From: Planctomycetota bacterium
Lineage (GTDB): Bacteria > Planctomycetota > Phycisphaerae > UBA1845
Direction: 5' to 3'
NCBI GenBank assembly: GCA_029558835.1
Contig: JAKQDH010000133.1
Coordinates: forward strand, 54,459-118,458
DNA length: 64,000 nt
Shown: piece after piece, positions 54,606 to 63,629 of the stretch
Layout: every line of letters begins with the position of its first letter
Position numbering within the stretch: the stretch's first letter is position 1
The notes under the pieces: generated by a model
Told to the model about the DNA's origin: nothing
Database searches by the model: none
The model's input: the letters and a program-made list of their open reading frames with translations, nothing else
Translations under genes and position numbers: made by a program

Positions 54606-57600
54606 TCAGGACCGCGGTGGCTTGTCGGTGGGCGCGGCGTCGGCGGGCTGTGGCGCTTCCGTGGGTGCGGTTGGGGTGAGCGGCTCCTTCTTCCAGCGGA
54701 AGAGGGATTTCATCTCGGCATCGAGACGAGGCAGCGGGCGGGCAGAGACGCTGGGCCGCCAGAGGGGGCCCACGACGGTCAATTGCATCAGCTCGCCGGA
54801 CGCGCCGTCGAGGAAGTCCGTCAGCAGCGGCACGCGCGGCCCGCGGTGCGGGTTGACGCTCACCAGATGCAGATCAAGGTGTTGATCGCTGAGGTTCAAG
54901 GTGCCCGACCCGGCGAAGGCCAGCGCTTCACTCCAGAGCATCACGCGCTTGATTTCCATGCGGTCGCCCACGATGAAGAACTCCGCCCGGCCATCGTCGA
55001 AGACGTCATCCTCCGGCAGGGTGAGGTTGATGACGTGCAGGATGGTCGCCATGACGGGCAGGCGGTAGAAGCGTCCTGCGGCGATTTCGAGGTTGCCGCC
55101 GCCGCGCCGGCTGGCGGGGACGCCGAGGGTGCCGGTGAGGTAGAGGTACACATCCGCGCGTCCGCCGGCGTCCAGGGCCTGACGGCGCACGTCGGTGGCC
55201 GCCAGGGCGTTGAGGAAGGGCCCCAACTGCATGCCCCGCGTGGTGGCAGTGCAGGTGTAATGCGTTCGAGTGGGCGTGACGGCCAGTTCGACGGCGGCGG
55301 AAAGGTAGCCCTCGTACAAGCGGGCGACCACGTCGTCGAGCGTGAAGCGTCCATCACCACCGGCGGCCTGGAGATAAGTCCAGCGGGCGGAGAGGTCCTC
55401 GATCCGGCGAGCGTGCAACTCCCCCTGCTGGAGGTCGAGCGTGCCCTTCAGGACGGCCCCGCCGAGTTGATCGACGAGCCGGCCGGTGCAGGTGAGCGTG
55501 CCGTGCAGGTGGCGACTGCCCGCGAGGCTCGCGCAGGCCACGTCGCGCAGGCGCACGGCGCCGTCGACCCACCAGAGCCGCTGGGGCTGCTCGGGTGTGG
55601 CGGGGGACTGCCGGCGGAAACGCAAGTCATGCAGTTCGAGGTCGATGGTGCCCTGCGGGGCGAGACGATCCCAGCCGGGGCGCAGGCGTTCGGGCAGCAG
55701 GGAACGGACGGTTTGATCAAGTGTCACGTTGGTGGCATGGACGCGCAGGGTTCCCTCGGCCGGGTCGGCGTCGCGGCTCGCTTCGAGGTCGAGGCTGACC
55801 ACTGCGTCGCCGTACGACCCGCTGAGGCCGGCCTGGGAGGGGCCTTGCTCATCGAGTACGACGTGGCCGCTGACCTGTTCGAAGGGTAGCGGGAAGTGCG
55901 GGTGGCGCAGCGTGAAGCCCTCCAGTCTGGCGTCGGCCTGCACGGTGAGGGGCGAGGGCTCGCGGCCGGAGTCCCATTGGAGCGCCAGCTCCGTGTCGAG
56001 CGAACCGGCGAGCTGCCAGGGCGGCAGCATCTCCTGGATGGCCGCGGGCAACGTAGCGATGAGCGCGTCGTCGAGGCGCAGGTTGCGCGCGGTGCCGCGG
56101 AAGACCGCCCGGGACCCGGCGGGCGGCTCGTGCTCCCGGGTTTCGGCGTCGCGGGTCAGCATGCTCCAGCCCTCCAGGGTCAGGGCGGCTCCGTCGGTGC
56201 GGCCGGTGGCGTTGCTGACTTCGACTCGGTCGGGGGTCAGGTGCAGCGTGCCGCCGATCGCGGTGACCGGGATGGGCAGGGCGTCGTGGCGGATGGAGAC
56301 GTCGTGTAGTTGAACGGTGGAGTCGTGGCGCAGGTTCCGCGTGCCGGGGTCGAAGTTGATGCGGGTGTCTACGTCGCAGGTGCCGTCGGGGTGGAAGCGC
56401 TGCACCAGCCGCGCCGGCGCCGGCGGCAGCGCGTCCAGCAATGTTTGATCGAGCGGCAATTCGTAGGCCTGTAGATGCAATTGCAGATCCCGAACGCCCT
56501 CGTCGGCGAGGTCGGCATAACCCTCAGCCTCCAGGCGCGCGGCACCGCGTGCACTCTGTAGTTCGCTGATCACCAGCCGGCCGGACTCCAGCGTGAGCCG
56601 GCCGCGGACGTGTTCGAGCGGGTATGGGAAGTGCACGTAGCAGGCGGTGAGGTCATCGAAAGCCAGTGCGACGCGTCCGGCAAATGCCGGCAGGGCGTCG
56701 CGCGTGCCGCGCGGTCGGGTGAGCGACACGTCCACATTGACCCTGCCCGCCGGCGTGAACTGGTCCCACAGGGACCGGTGCGGCGGGTCCAGGGTCTGGT
56801 AGAGCGCATGGTCGAGGGGGATGTTCCGCCCGGCGATGGTGAGTGTGGCCGGCACTTCAAGCAGGGGGGCCTCCAGCCAGCCGTCGATCTGCACGTCGCC
56901 GCCGTCGTGGCGGCCGCGGATGGCGCGAATGAAGACGCCATCGGCGGTGGACTCAATGACACCGGTCACGTCGGTGAGCGGATAGGCGAAGAACCGGCAG
57001 ACGGTCGTCGCGTTGCGCGCCGTTAGGCGGGCGTGCTCGAGGACGACGGGTGTCGCGGGGCCGGCGGGTTTGTGTACCTTGGCTTCGAAGTCCACCACAC
57101 CGGCCGGCTGGTAATCAACGTAGAACTCTTGAAGCCTCTGCCAGCGCTGGATGAAGCGGGCATGATCGGGCGGGGCCTCGGGGCCGGACAGCGGCAACGA
57201 AAGGCCCTCGACGGCCAACTCGGCGTCGAAGGCCACGTCGTCCAGCGTGGCGATGTCGGCGAGGTTGCTGTGCAGCACGGCCGCCACGCGGCACGCGCTG
57301 CCGTGGAACGCAGCGCGGAAGTCGGCGTGGATGGCGTCGGGCGTGACCTTGAGGGTGCCTTCCGCCCGGTCGAAGCGCAGATAGCGCTCGGCCGGGGCGA
57401 GGGAGCGCTCGGAGCGGTCAATCGGGATCGAGATCGAGGCGCGTTCGAGGACGATGGTGGCGGAGCGCTCGGCTGCCTCCGGGCTTCCCAACACGAAGTC
57501 GCGGGCGCGGACGCGCCCGTCCAGGCCGAGCAGGTCGCACCAGCTTCCGGCGCCGTCGTAGCCGGCATCGATGGCGAACATGACGGACTCGATGGACATC

Positions 57601-58313
57601 CAGGGCAGGCCGCCGTCGATGTTGCGGAGGACGCCGCTGCGGAGGTCCCACTGGGAGTGGCCGCTGACGGGCTGGGGCCCGTACTCCTGCCAGACGATAT
57701 CGTACAACGTCGAGCCGGGTGAGGCCGAGCGCGCCCGAACGGTCAGCCGCAGGTCGTCGATGATGCGTTCCTCGTCGGCGACGCGCCGGACGACGGTGAA
57801 GCGGGCGTCGCGCAGCTCGACCGTGGGCAGCGTCGGCACGTGGTCGCCGAGGGTGGGAGCTTCGAGCGGGGTGAGCAGCCCGGCCAGGTTGGTTCGCTGG
57901 TCGTGCGCCCGGCGAACGATGAGGCCGTGCGGCGCGTGGGCGATGACCGAGCGGACGCGCCACTCGCCCCACAACAGCGCCAGCGGGTCATGCGTCAGCT
58001 CAATCCGCCGGCATGACAACACGGGCTCCCGCGTCGCGTTGTCGACTGCGGCCGTCCCGTTCTTCGACGCCTCGTACAGGGCGACGTCGTAGAGGTTGAC
58101 GCCGCCCAGCCAGGAGAAGGAGGCGTGGTCAATGCGGACTTCGCCGCTGACGTACTGTTGCAGGTACCGGGTGGCTTCGGCGCCGATGCGCACCGGGTCG
58201 ATGCGGTGCAGGTACAGCCACAGCCCGGCCGCCAGCATGCCGACCACGATGAGCAGCGCCACGACGCGCCACCGACGTCGGCGGCGCAAGGGTTGGTCGG
58301 GTTCAGACGTCAT
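54606..58313 (-). CDS. AsmA-like / large inner-membrane-anchored envelope protein
   Basis: 1235 residues. One N-terminal membrane anchor (WRVVALLIVVGMLAAGLWLY, about 15-35), the rest a very long beta-rich region typical of AsmA/YhdP/TamB-type proteins that bridge the periplasm and move lipids. Repeated pieces: ARLEAEGYADLADEGVRDLQ, VSLDLEASRDADPAEGTL, LDLQQGELHARRIEDL. The C-terminal AsmA_2-like part is visible as RRGGGNLEIAAGRFYRLPVM, EFFIVGDRMEIKRVML and LAFAGSGTLNLSDQHLDLHL, ending in a Pro/Thr tail. ATG 58313 overlaps the end of the upstream glycosyltransferase gene by 11 nt, so the two are one operon. A role in glycolipid or outer-membrane assembly is inferred. Confidence 0.85.
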   Translation of the reverse strand: MTSEPDQPLRRRRRWRVVALLIVVGMLAAGLWLYLHRIDPVRIGAEATRYLQQYVSGEVRIDHASFSWLGGVNLYDVALYEASKNGTAAVDNATREPVLSCRRIELTHDPLALLWGEWRVRSVIAHAPHGLIVRRAHDQRTNLAGLLTPLEAPTLGDHVPTLPTVELRDARFTVVRRVADEERIIDDLRLTVRARSASPGSTLYDIVWQEYGPQPVSGHSQWDLRSGVLRNIDGGLPWMSIESVMFAIDAGYDGAGSWCDLLGLDGRVRARDFVLGSPEAAERSATIVLERASISIPIDRSERSLAPAERYLRFDRAEGTLKVTPDAIHADFRAAFHGSACRVAAVLHSNLADIATLDDVAFDAELAVEGLSLPLSGPEAPPDHARFIQRWQRLQEFYVDYQPAGVVDFEAKVHKPAGPATPVVLEHARLTARNATTVCRFFAYPLTDVTGVIESTADGVFIRAIRGRHDGGDVQIDGWLEAPLLEVPATLTIAGRNIPLDHALYQTLDPPHRSLWDQFTPAGRVNVDVSLTRPRGTRDALPAFAGRVALAFDDLTACYVHFPYPLEHVRGRLTLESGRLVISELQSARGAARLEAEGYADLADEGVRDLQLHLQAYELPLDQTLLDALPPAPARLVQRFHPDGTCDVDTRINFDPGTRNLRHDSTVQLHDVSIRHDALPIPVTAIGGTLHLTPDRVEVSNATGRTDGAALTLEGWSMLTRDAETREHEPPAGSRAVFRGTARNLRLDDALIATLPAAIQEMLPPWQLAGSLDTELALQWDSGREPSPLTVQADARLEGFTLRHPHFPLPFEQVSGHVVLDEQGPSQAGLSGSYGDAVVSLDLEASRDADPAEGTLRVHATNVTLDQTVRSLLPERLRPGWDRLAPQGTIDLELHDLRFRRQSPATPEQPQRLWWVDGAVRLRDVACASLAGSRHLHGTLTCTGRLVDQLGGAVLKGTLDLQQGELHARRIEDLSARWTYLQAAGGDGRFTLDDVVARLYEGYLSAAVELAVTPTRTHYTCTATTRGMQLGPFLNALAATDVRRQALDAGGRADVYLYLTGTLGVPASRRGGGNLEIAAGRFYRLPVMATILHVINLTLPEDDVFDDGRAEFFIVGDRMEIKRVMLWSEALAFAGSGTLNLSDQHLDLHLVSVNPHRGPRVPLLTDFLDGASGELMQLTVVGPLWRPSVSARPLPRLDAEMKSLFRWKKEPLTPTAPTEAPQPADAAPTDKPPRS

Positions 58314-59598
58314 GGGTACGAAGCCGCCGACAACAGCGGCCCCACAATTCCACCAGTGCCCAGGCGGCCAGGACCTCCAGCATCGGCATTGCGCCCAGCC
58401 GGTAGCGGACGCTGCCGACAAACAACGCGTGCAAAGCCGTCGCGTACAACGCCGGCAGCAGGAGCCAGAGCACGACTCCGCCGCCGCGCCCGTCCCGGCG
58501 GCACCCCAGCAGGATAACCGCCGCGGCCGCCAGTGCGAAGGTGGGAAGCGTCCAGGCGGCGGCGAGCAGGCGAATGACCGCGGACTGGTACGTCTCGACG
58601 TTGGGGATCGGGTTCCACAGGCGGGCCCACTTGACGACAGCGAGGCGTGCGATGCGGCCGGGGTCGGCGGCCATCGCCCGCTTTGCCTCGCGCAGGAAGT
58701 AGCGGTTCCACTCGACTTCATTGAGGCCCTGGACGGCCGGCATCTGCTTGATGTCGCCGAGGTCGCTGTCGCCGCGGGCTTGGGGGCCGACGCCGTCGTA
58801 CAGGGAGATGCCCCCGCGGTGCGTCAGGAAGCAGAAGTCGCCGGTGACGTGCTGGTTGCGCCACGCCCAGGGGAGCAGGGCCAGCACGACCAAGCCGGCT
58901 ACCCCGGCCGCGCCCGCCACCACGCGGCGGCGTCCTCGATGACGCCCGATGAGCAGGACCAGCAGCAGTCCGATCAGACCCGCCGACGATTCCCGCGCGT
59001 ACACGCAGGCGACGGCCAGGGCGGCGACTGCCAGCCAGCGTGGCCACGAGCCGCGGGCATCCGCCGCCCGCCAGATCGGCCAGGCTGCTATCCACAGCGC
59101 GAGCAGCAGGGCGATGCTGAGGGTTTCGGTAAGCAGCAGCGACGAGAAGAACACCAGGAATGGGTCACACGCGACCCAGAGACCCGCCCCCAGCGCCACG
59201 CGCCGGTCGAACATCGCGCCGGCCAGGTACATAGCCAGCGCAGCCGCCAGGGCTCCGACCACCCAATGCCACGCCTTCGCCCAGATGACGCCGTGCGCCG
59301 ATCCGGCCGACAACGCCAATAATGCGGGATACAACGGCATCCGCGTTGCCCGGAAGCCGAGTTCGTCCACGAGCCCGTCGCCGGAATACAGAGACTGTGC
59401 CATCAGCCAGTACTGTTGCTCGTCGGGGAACTCCAGGCGCGTGGTGTCATCTGAGCCGGCGAGGCGCCAGGTGCCCCAGCCGGCACGCAGGGAAAAAGCG
59501 AGAAGGAATATGAGAAGCAGCCAACGCCTTGGCACCCGCGCCGGGGCGCCAGGCGAGGAACTGGGTTGGGGTTGACGCCCGGTCACGCGGAGCCTCAC
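58303..59598 (-). CDS. Polytopic membrane glycosyltransferase (ArnT/GT39-83-like)
   Basis: 431 residues, about ten membrane helices (LLLIFLLAFSLRAGWGTW first; LLAAAWTLPTFALAAAAVIL and VLWLLLPALYATALHALFVG late). The first loop holds FPDEQQYWLMAQSLYSGDGL, whose Asp-Glu pair is the catalytic motif of dolichyl/undecaprenyl-phosphate-sugar dependent GT-C enzymes, and VRYRLGAMPMLEVLAAWAL near the end is typical. It would move a sugar from a polyprenyl carrier on the outer side of the membrane. GTG 59598 is used; GTG 59586 with GAGG before it is possible. Operon with the AsmA-like gene. Confidence 0.85.
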   Translation of the reverse strand: MRLRVTGRQPQPSSSPGAPARVPRRWLLLIFLLAFSLRAGWGTWRLAGSDDTTRLEFPDEQQYWLMAQSLYSGDGLVDELGFRATRMPLYPALLALSAGSAHGVIWAKAWHWVVGALAAALAMYLAGAMFDRRVALGAGLWVACDPFLVFFSSLLLTETLSIALLLALWIAAWPIWRAADARGSWPRWLAVAALAVACVYARESSAGLIGLLLVLLIGRHRGRRRVVAGAAGVAGLVVLALLPWAWRNQHVTGDFCFLTHRGGISLYDGVGPQARGDSDLGDIKQMPAVQGLNEVEWNRYFLREAKRAMAADPGRIARLAVVKWARLWNPIPNVETYQSAVIRLLAAAWTLPTFALAAAAVILLGCRRDGRGGGVVLWLLLPALYATALHALFVGSVRYRLGAMPMLEVLAAWALVELWGRCCRRLRTHDV

Positions 59599-59605
59599 GG
59601 AGTGG

Positions 59606-59842
59606 GCTATCAGCTATAAGCTCTAAGCCAGGAGCTTTCAGTCACCAGTTGTCAGTCGTCAGTTCTCAGTCATCAATTCCGCGCTTGCCTTCCCGTGGGG
59701 GAGTGGTCACCGGTGCCCCCTCCACCGCTGCCTCTCTTTGTGCTCTTCGTGCCCTTCGTGGTGCAATTCGGACAGTCCCGGCATCTGCGGCCTGCCCCCC
59801 GTCACCCCGCCCTCTCCCCCCGGGGGGAGAGGGGTCGTGAGT
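59606..59842. repeat. Composite repeat block D-E-B, left of tilS
   Basis: Family D (GCTATCAGCTATAAGCTC at 59606 and CAGTTGTCAGTCGTCAGTTC near 59646), family E (GGGAGTGGTCACCGGTGCCC, then GTGCTCTTCGTGCCCTTCGT, 59687-59775) and family B (59801-59837). The same three occur in reverse order and opposite strand at 61416-61636. Confidence 0.8.
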
Positions 59843-61289
59843 CGGTCGGCAGACGATGCGCGCGCAGGTGGAGCACCTGTTGGGTCTGCCCGGTGACTTT
59901 GGCGCGCTCGTCGATGCGGTAGCCAATGACCCATACCGGCCCGAAGTGATCGCAGAGCAGCAGCACGCGCTCACGCTCCTGCGGCTCCACCTTGGCATCA
60001 ATGAGGAAATCCGAGACCTTCTTGGAACCGGGCGCACCCAGCGGCCAGAAGCGGTCCCCCGGCCGTCGGGAACGCAACACCAGCGGGGGTTGGAGCGCGG
60101 CGAAGTCCAGGTACGCCTCCGTTTCAAATGTGCCCGGGACAGGACGCGGAATCCCGCCCGGCGGGGGCGGCTCGATCGCGCAGTGCAGGTCCAGCTCGTG
60201 CAACGGCAGGTGCGTCTGGCCGGGTACCCGCAACTCGATCTCCGGTGCTCCGACCTCGCGCGGCTCCTCCGAGGGCAAGGCCAGGATCAACTGATCGTAA
60301 CGCTTCTCTACCAGGAGGCCGCCGGGCAACTGCGCCTGGCGTCCGCTCGTGGGGTCCGCAATCAGATCGAGCACCGACACGATGTGATGAAACGACAGGT
60401 TCTGCTCGCCCAGCCCGAAGGCGGTGTAGAACTGGCGGACCAGCTCGGTCTGCACGATGCGACTGCGCCGCGCCAGACCCGGAACACTGAGAATCAGGCG
60501 TTGATCGGTATGCACCAGGATAAGACTGTCGAGGATGCGCCGCACCGTCTCCTGGAGAAAATCCTCGTGCCAGCCCGCCTGCTCCGCCAGACGCAGCAGG
60601 GCGTCGCGTGCCTGGGGGTTGATCTGCTCCTCGATGAGCGGCAGGACGAGGTGGCGGATGCGGTTGCGCATCGCCTCCGTCGAGCGGTTCGTCTCGTCCT
60701 CCCGGAAGGCGATGCCCGCGTCGGCCAGGTATTGCAGCAGCAGGCGCCGCGGAAAGCGCAGCAGCGGGCGGATGACGCGGATCGGGCTTGCCGGCCGCAG
60801 CGGACGCGCCCGGTGAATACCGCGCAGGCCGCGCAGGCCGGTGCCCCGCAGGATGCGGTGCAGAATGGTCTCGGTGTTGTCGTCCGCGTGGTGACCGACG
60901 GCCACCACCGCCGCGCCGATCTGCGTGCAGACGCGCTCGAAGAAAGCGTACCGCTCCTCGCGGGCGACTTCCTCAATGCCCCCGCCCTGCTGCTCGGCGA
61001 GCTGGGCAATGTCACGGATTTCGATGGTGCACGGCAGGGCGAGGTGGTCGGCGGCGGCCTGCACGAAGGCGGCATCCTGCTCGGCGGCCGCGCCCCGCAG
61101 ACGGTGGTTCAGGTGGGCGGCGTGCAGCTTAAGCTGCCAGCCCAGCCGGAGGTTGAGGTCCAGCAGCAGGTGCAGCAGGGCCGTCGAATCCGCCCCGCCG
61201 GAGACGCCGACCACGACGGTGTCCGTCTCCGTCAGCAGGCGCTCGTTGAGCAGTTCCTGGGCCAGGGCCTTGTGCATGGGGGTGAGCAT
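59802..61289 (-). CDS. tilS: tRNA(Ile)-lysidine synthase
   Basis: 495 residues. Converts C34 of tRNA-Ile(CAU) to lysidine so it reads AUA; essential in most bacteria. N-type ATP-pyrophosphatase motif VVVGVSGGADSTALLHLLLD near 25-45, LHAAHLNHRLRGAAAEQDAA, AVGHHADDNTETILHRILRG, and FREDETNRSTEAMRNRIRHL. The C-terminal tRNA-binding part reads RRPGDRFWPLGAPGSKKVSD and FLIDAKVEPQERERVLLLCD. The last eleven residues (RPLSPRGERAG) and the stop are coded by a family-B repeat, so the natural C-terminus has been replaced or extended. ATG 61289 is used; 61277 is possible. No adjacent ftsH or hpt. Confidence 0.95.
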   Translation of the reverse strand: MLTPMHKALAQELLNERLLTETDTVVVGVSGGADSTALLHLLLDLNLRLGWQLKLHAAHLNHRLRGAAAEQDAAFVQAAADHLALPCTIEIRDIAQLAEQQGGGIEEVAREERYAFFERVCTQIGAAVVAVGHHADDNTETILHRILRGTGLRGLRGIHRARPLRPASPIRVIRPLLRFPRRLLLQYLADAGIAFREDETNRSTEAMRNRIRHLVLPLIEEQINPQARDALLRLAEQAGWHEDFLQETVRRILDSLILVHTDQRLILSVPGLARRSRIVQTELVRQFYTAFGLGEQNLSFHHIVSVLDLIADPTSGRQAQLPGGLLVEKRYDQLILALPSEEPREVGAPEIELRVPGQTHLPLHELDLHCAIEPPPPGGIPRPVPGTFETEAYLDFAALQPPLVLRSRRPGDRFWPLGAPGSKKVSDFLIDAKVEPQERERVLLLCDHFGPVWVIGYRIDERAKVTGQTQQVLHLRAHRLPTDSRPLSPRGERAG

Positions 61290-61344
61290 ACCGCGGCCGA
61301 CCGCTCGGGCAAGTCCAACCCGGCCGGCCGGTCGCCCAGGAGCG

Positions 61345-61412
61345 GGCATGGCGGCGCTGCGTTTGGCCATGCCACCCCCTTCCGACCCTCAGTCTCCCCA
61401 TGGCGTCGAGCA
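61345..61412 (+). repeat. Family-A palindromic repeat, copy 5 (right half)
   Basis: GCATGGCGGCGCTGCGTTTG with GCCATGCCACCCC, then TCAGTCTCCCCATGGCGTCGA at the end. The left arm is missing. It lies just upstream of tilS. Confidence 0.75.
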
Positions 61413-61415
61413 GTT

Positions 61416-61636
61416 TCAGAACCCCTCGCCCCCTTGGGGGAGAGGGCAGGGTGAGGGGGGGCGGGCCGCGGGGCCGCGGACTTCCCGAGCTGCACCACGA
61501 AGAGCACGAAGAGCACGAAGAAGGGCAGCGGCGCAGGGGGTACCGGTGACCACTCCCACACGGGAAAGCAGACGCGGAGCAGAGGATTGAAAACGGACGA
61601 CCAAGAGGTGATGGCTGATAGCTTATAGCTGAAAGC
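61416..61636. repeat. Composite repeat block B-E-D, right of tilS
   Basis: Family B (61421-61460, CCCCTCGCCCCCTTGGGGGA), family E (61488-61574, CACCACGAAGAGCACGAAGA and ACCGGTGACCACTCCCACAC) and family D (61612-61636, GCTGATAGCTTATAGCTG). It is an inverted copy of the block at 59606-59842, with matching order. Confidence 0.8.
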
Positions 61637-61647
61637 GGGTCGCCGAC

Positions 61648-61690
61648 CCAACCCTCGCCGACCCCTCCCGGGGAGGGAGGGGGGTCGGCG
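61648..61690 (+). repeat. Family-B-like palindrome
   Basis: CCAACCCTCGCCGACCCCTC then CCGGGGAGGGAGGGGGGTCG, immediately after the yjbQ stop, possibly acting as its terminator. Confidence 0.6.
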
Positions 61691-61699
61691 CACGGGCCT

Positions 61700-62119
61700 T
61701 TACTCGCCAATGATCTTGATGAGCACCCGTTTGCGGCGCCGGCCGTCGAACTCGCCGTAGAAGATCTGCTCCCAGGGCCCGAAGTCGAGCCGACCGGCGG
61801 TGATGGCCACCATGACCTCGCGGCCCATCACCTGGCGTTTCAAGTGGGCGTCGGCGTTGTCCTCACCGGTGAGGTTGTGGCGGTAGTTGCTCGTCGGGGC
61901 GTGCGGGGCGAGGCGTTCGAGCCACTGTTCATAGTCGTCGTGCAGGCCGGGCTCGTCATCATTGATGAACACGCTGGCGGTGATGTGCATGGCGTTGACG
62001 AGGCACAGCCCCTCGCGCACGCCGCTGTCGCGCACGGCCTGTTCGACCGGGGCCGTGATGTTCATAAACCCCCGCCGCGCCGGCACCTCGAACCAGAGCT
62101 CGTGACGAAAGGACTTCAT
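61700..62119 (-). CDS. yjbQ: YjbQ / UPF0047 family protein
   Basis: 139 residues, the usual length. [80 protein letters not shown] and [20 protein letters not shown] cover the whole family. The conserved His in NAMHITAS and the [11 protein letters not shown] block form the presumed active site. Some members show weak thiamin-phosphate synthase activity; the true role is open. ATG 62119 follows GGAGG with an 8-nt gap; an in-frame ATG 15 nt earlier lacks a site. Single cytosolic gene. Confidence 0.93.
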   Translation of the reverse strand: MKSFRHELWFEVPARRGFMNITAPVEQAVRDSGVREGLCLVNAMHITASVFINDDEPGLHDDYEQWLERLAPHAPTSNYRHNLTGEDNADAHLKRQVMGREVMVAITAGRLDFGPWEQIFYGEFDGRRRKRVLIKIIGE

Positions 62120-62549
62120 CGAAACAACCTCCATGCGTTGCACGGCTGATATCAGCGAAGCAAGACCACACAACTGGGAGACCGGATGGGTGGCATGCCC
62201 AAGCCGAAGGCGCCGGCATGCTGCGGCGGCAACCAGTGCCACGCTCAAGCGAAAACATGGTCCCGGCGCGCCGGGACTTGGCCATACCACCCAACTCGGT
62301 CGTCCGATTTCCGCATTGCGTGGAGCTATGTAATGCCTGCTCGACGGGATTCTACGGCTTTGCACGCGCGATGTCGAGCCGTCGGGAAGCGTGCTTTTTG
62401 CGAAGGGCGGGCCGTGGGGAAACGCGTGGCGTACTGGACCCGCTCCGGCGGTCCGAGTAGCGTGGGCGAACAGGCAGCCCGCCGGGGCGGGTGGGTGCCG
62501 CGTTTGGGGGTCTCGGCGCCCACGAGGTGGCGCGGAGCGAGGACGCATC
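62120..62549. other. Divergent intergenic region with a family-A repeat
   Basis: 430 nt between yjbQ and the zinc-ribbon gene on the other strand; family A fills 62187-62333. No gene seen. Confidence 0.5.
62187..62333 (+). repeat. Family-A palindromic repeat, copy 6
   Basis: GGGTGGCATGCCCAAGCCG and GAAGGCGCCGGCATGCTG, an altered right arm (GACTTGGCCATACCACCC), then TCGGTCGTCCGATTTCC and GCGTGGAGCTATG. Confidence 0.78.
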
Positions 62550-62981
62550 GTGGAGGACTGGCAAGCACGTTCGTGGCGTTCCCGGTTGGGGATCACGCCG
62601 GCGAGATGCCCGCGTTGCAGGTCCGCGGCGCACATGCGGGTCGTCCGGAGTATCGAGAACGCTGCTCGTCTCTGTGTGGACCTGGCCATCGCGGCGTTCT
62701 TCGTCGGGCTTGCAGTGATTGGGCTTGACGGCATCTGGGATCCGCCGCTCGTGGCGTTAAAGAGGAAGTGCCTCAAGTGTGGGGGTGTTTACGCCGGCTC
62801 TCGCGAGTGTCGGGCACCGCTTGACCGGTGCGCCCGGTGTGGGTACTGCCTGCAAGGGAATGTCTCCGGCGTCTGCCCGGAGTGCGGCTGGAAACTCCCG
62901 CGCAGGTACCGGCGCTTCGCGGCGCAGGCATCGCATCTTCGCGCGAGTCCGCGGAGGCCGAAGTCGGATGAGGCGTCCTGA
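62550..62981 (+). CDS. Small membrane protein with zinc ribbons
   Basis: About 143 residues. CPRCRS near the N-terminus, one hydrophobic segment ([19 protein letters not shown], about 38-56), then [15 protein letters not shown] and [20 protein letters not shown], with several CxxC pairs, and a basic tail. GTG 62550 (GAGGA upstream) is chosen so that the first CxxC is included; ATG 62634 is the alternative. The next gene overlaps it by 14 nt, so the two are co-translated. Zinc-ribbon membrane proteins of this planctomycete type have no known function. Confidence 0.65.
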   Translation: MEDWQARSWRSRLGITPARCPRCRSAAHMRVVRSIENAARLCVDLAIAAFFVGLAVIGLDGIWDPPLVALKRKCLKCGGVYAGSRECRAPLDRCARCGYCLQGNVSGVCPECGWKLPRRYRRFAAQASHLRASPRRPKSDEAS

Positions 62982-63429
62982 TTCGCGGGGACATCTAACC
63001 GCTCTGCCGGTCACCGCGGCCAGGTTCGGCGAAACGCCGCGGGCACTGCGGCTGCGCCGGCGTAAGCGGGGGTTGTTGCTGGCAGCCGGCATTCTCGTTG
63101 TGACCGTGGTCGGCCTGGTCCTCACGTGGAGATTCGCGCCCAGGCTCACCGCTGTGTTTGCACTGTTCATGCAGTTGAGCTTTCCGATCGGGCTATACTA
63201 CCAGGGGCGTGACATACGCCGGTTTGCGGCGAAGGCCCGGGCGGCGGAGTATCGCGTGTGTCCGGAGTGCGGCTATCTGTTGACAGGGCTCCCCGACGCG
63301 GGCAATTGCCCCGAGTGCGGGACCGCGTACACGCTTGAGGCACTGCGACGGTTGTGGGAGCGCCTGGAGAAACCGTTCTTCACCTGGCCGCGTAATGCAG
63401 CGCGACGAGGACGCGATCAAACGGACTGA
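62968..63429 (+). CDS. Membrane protein with C-terminal CPECGY zinc ribbon
   Basis: 153 residues. Two hydrophobic segments (GLLLAAGILVVTVVGLVLTW, about 40-60; LTAVFALFMQLSFPIGLYY, about 66-85) followed by VCPECGYLLTGLPDAGNCPE and CGTAYTLEALRRLWERL: a complete two-CxxC zinc ribbon of the planctomycete CPECGYLL type. ATG 62968 lies inside the end of the preceding gene with GGAGGCCGAAGTCGG before it. The arrangement of membrane segments and ribbon is the reverse of that in the protein at 13646. Function unknown. Confidence 0.85.
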   Translation: MRRPDSRGHLTALPVTAARFGETPRALRLRRRKRGLLLAAGILVVTVVGLVLTWRFAPRLTAVFALFMQLSFPIGLYYQGRDIRRFAAKARAAEYRVCPECGYLLTGLPDAGNCPECGTAYTLEALRRLWERLEKPFFTWPRNAARRGRDQTD

Positions 63430-63469
63430 ACCACCGAGCGCCTACAGGGAACCACGCCACCGGCAGACA

Positions 63470-63629
63470 GGGTAGCATGCCCAAGCCGAAGGTGCCTGTC
63501 TGCCGACAGGCAGGCCGGCATGCTCTTGTGGCGACTGACCATCTTGCCACAAACAAGCATGGCGGCGCTGCGCTTGGCCATGCCACCCGTTGGCTCTCAG
63601 CTTCGGTACAGTGTGGAGTTGCTCAGACC
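63470..63629 (+). repeat. Family-A palindromic repeat, copy 7
   Basis: GGTAGCATGCCCAAGCCGAA, a short extra palindrome CCTGTCTGCCGACAGGCAGG, then GCATGGCGGCGCTGCGCTTG with GCCATGCCACCC, ending GTGTGGAGTTGCTCAG. Confidence 0.8.
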
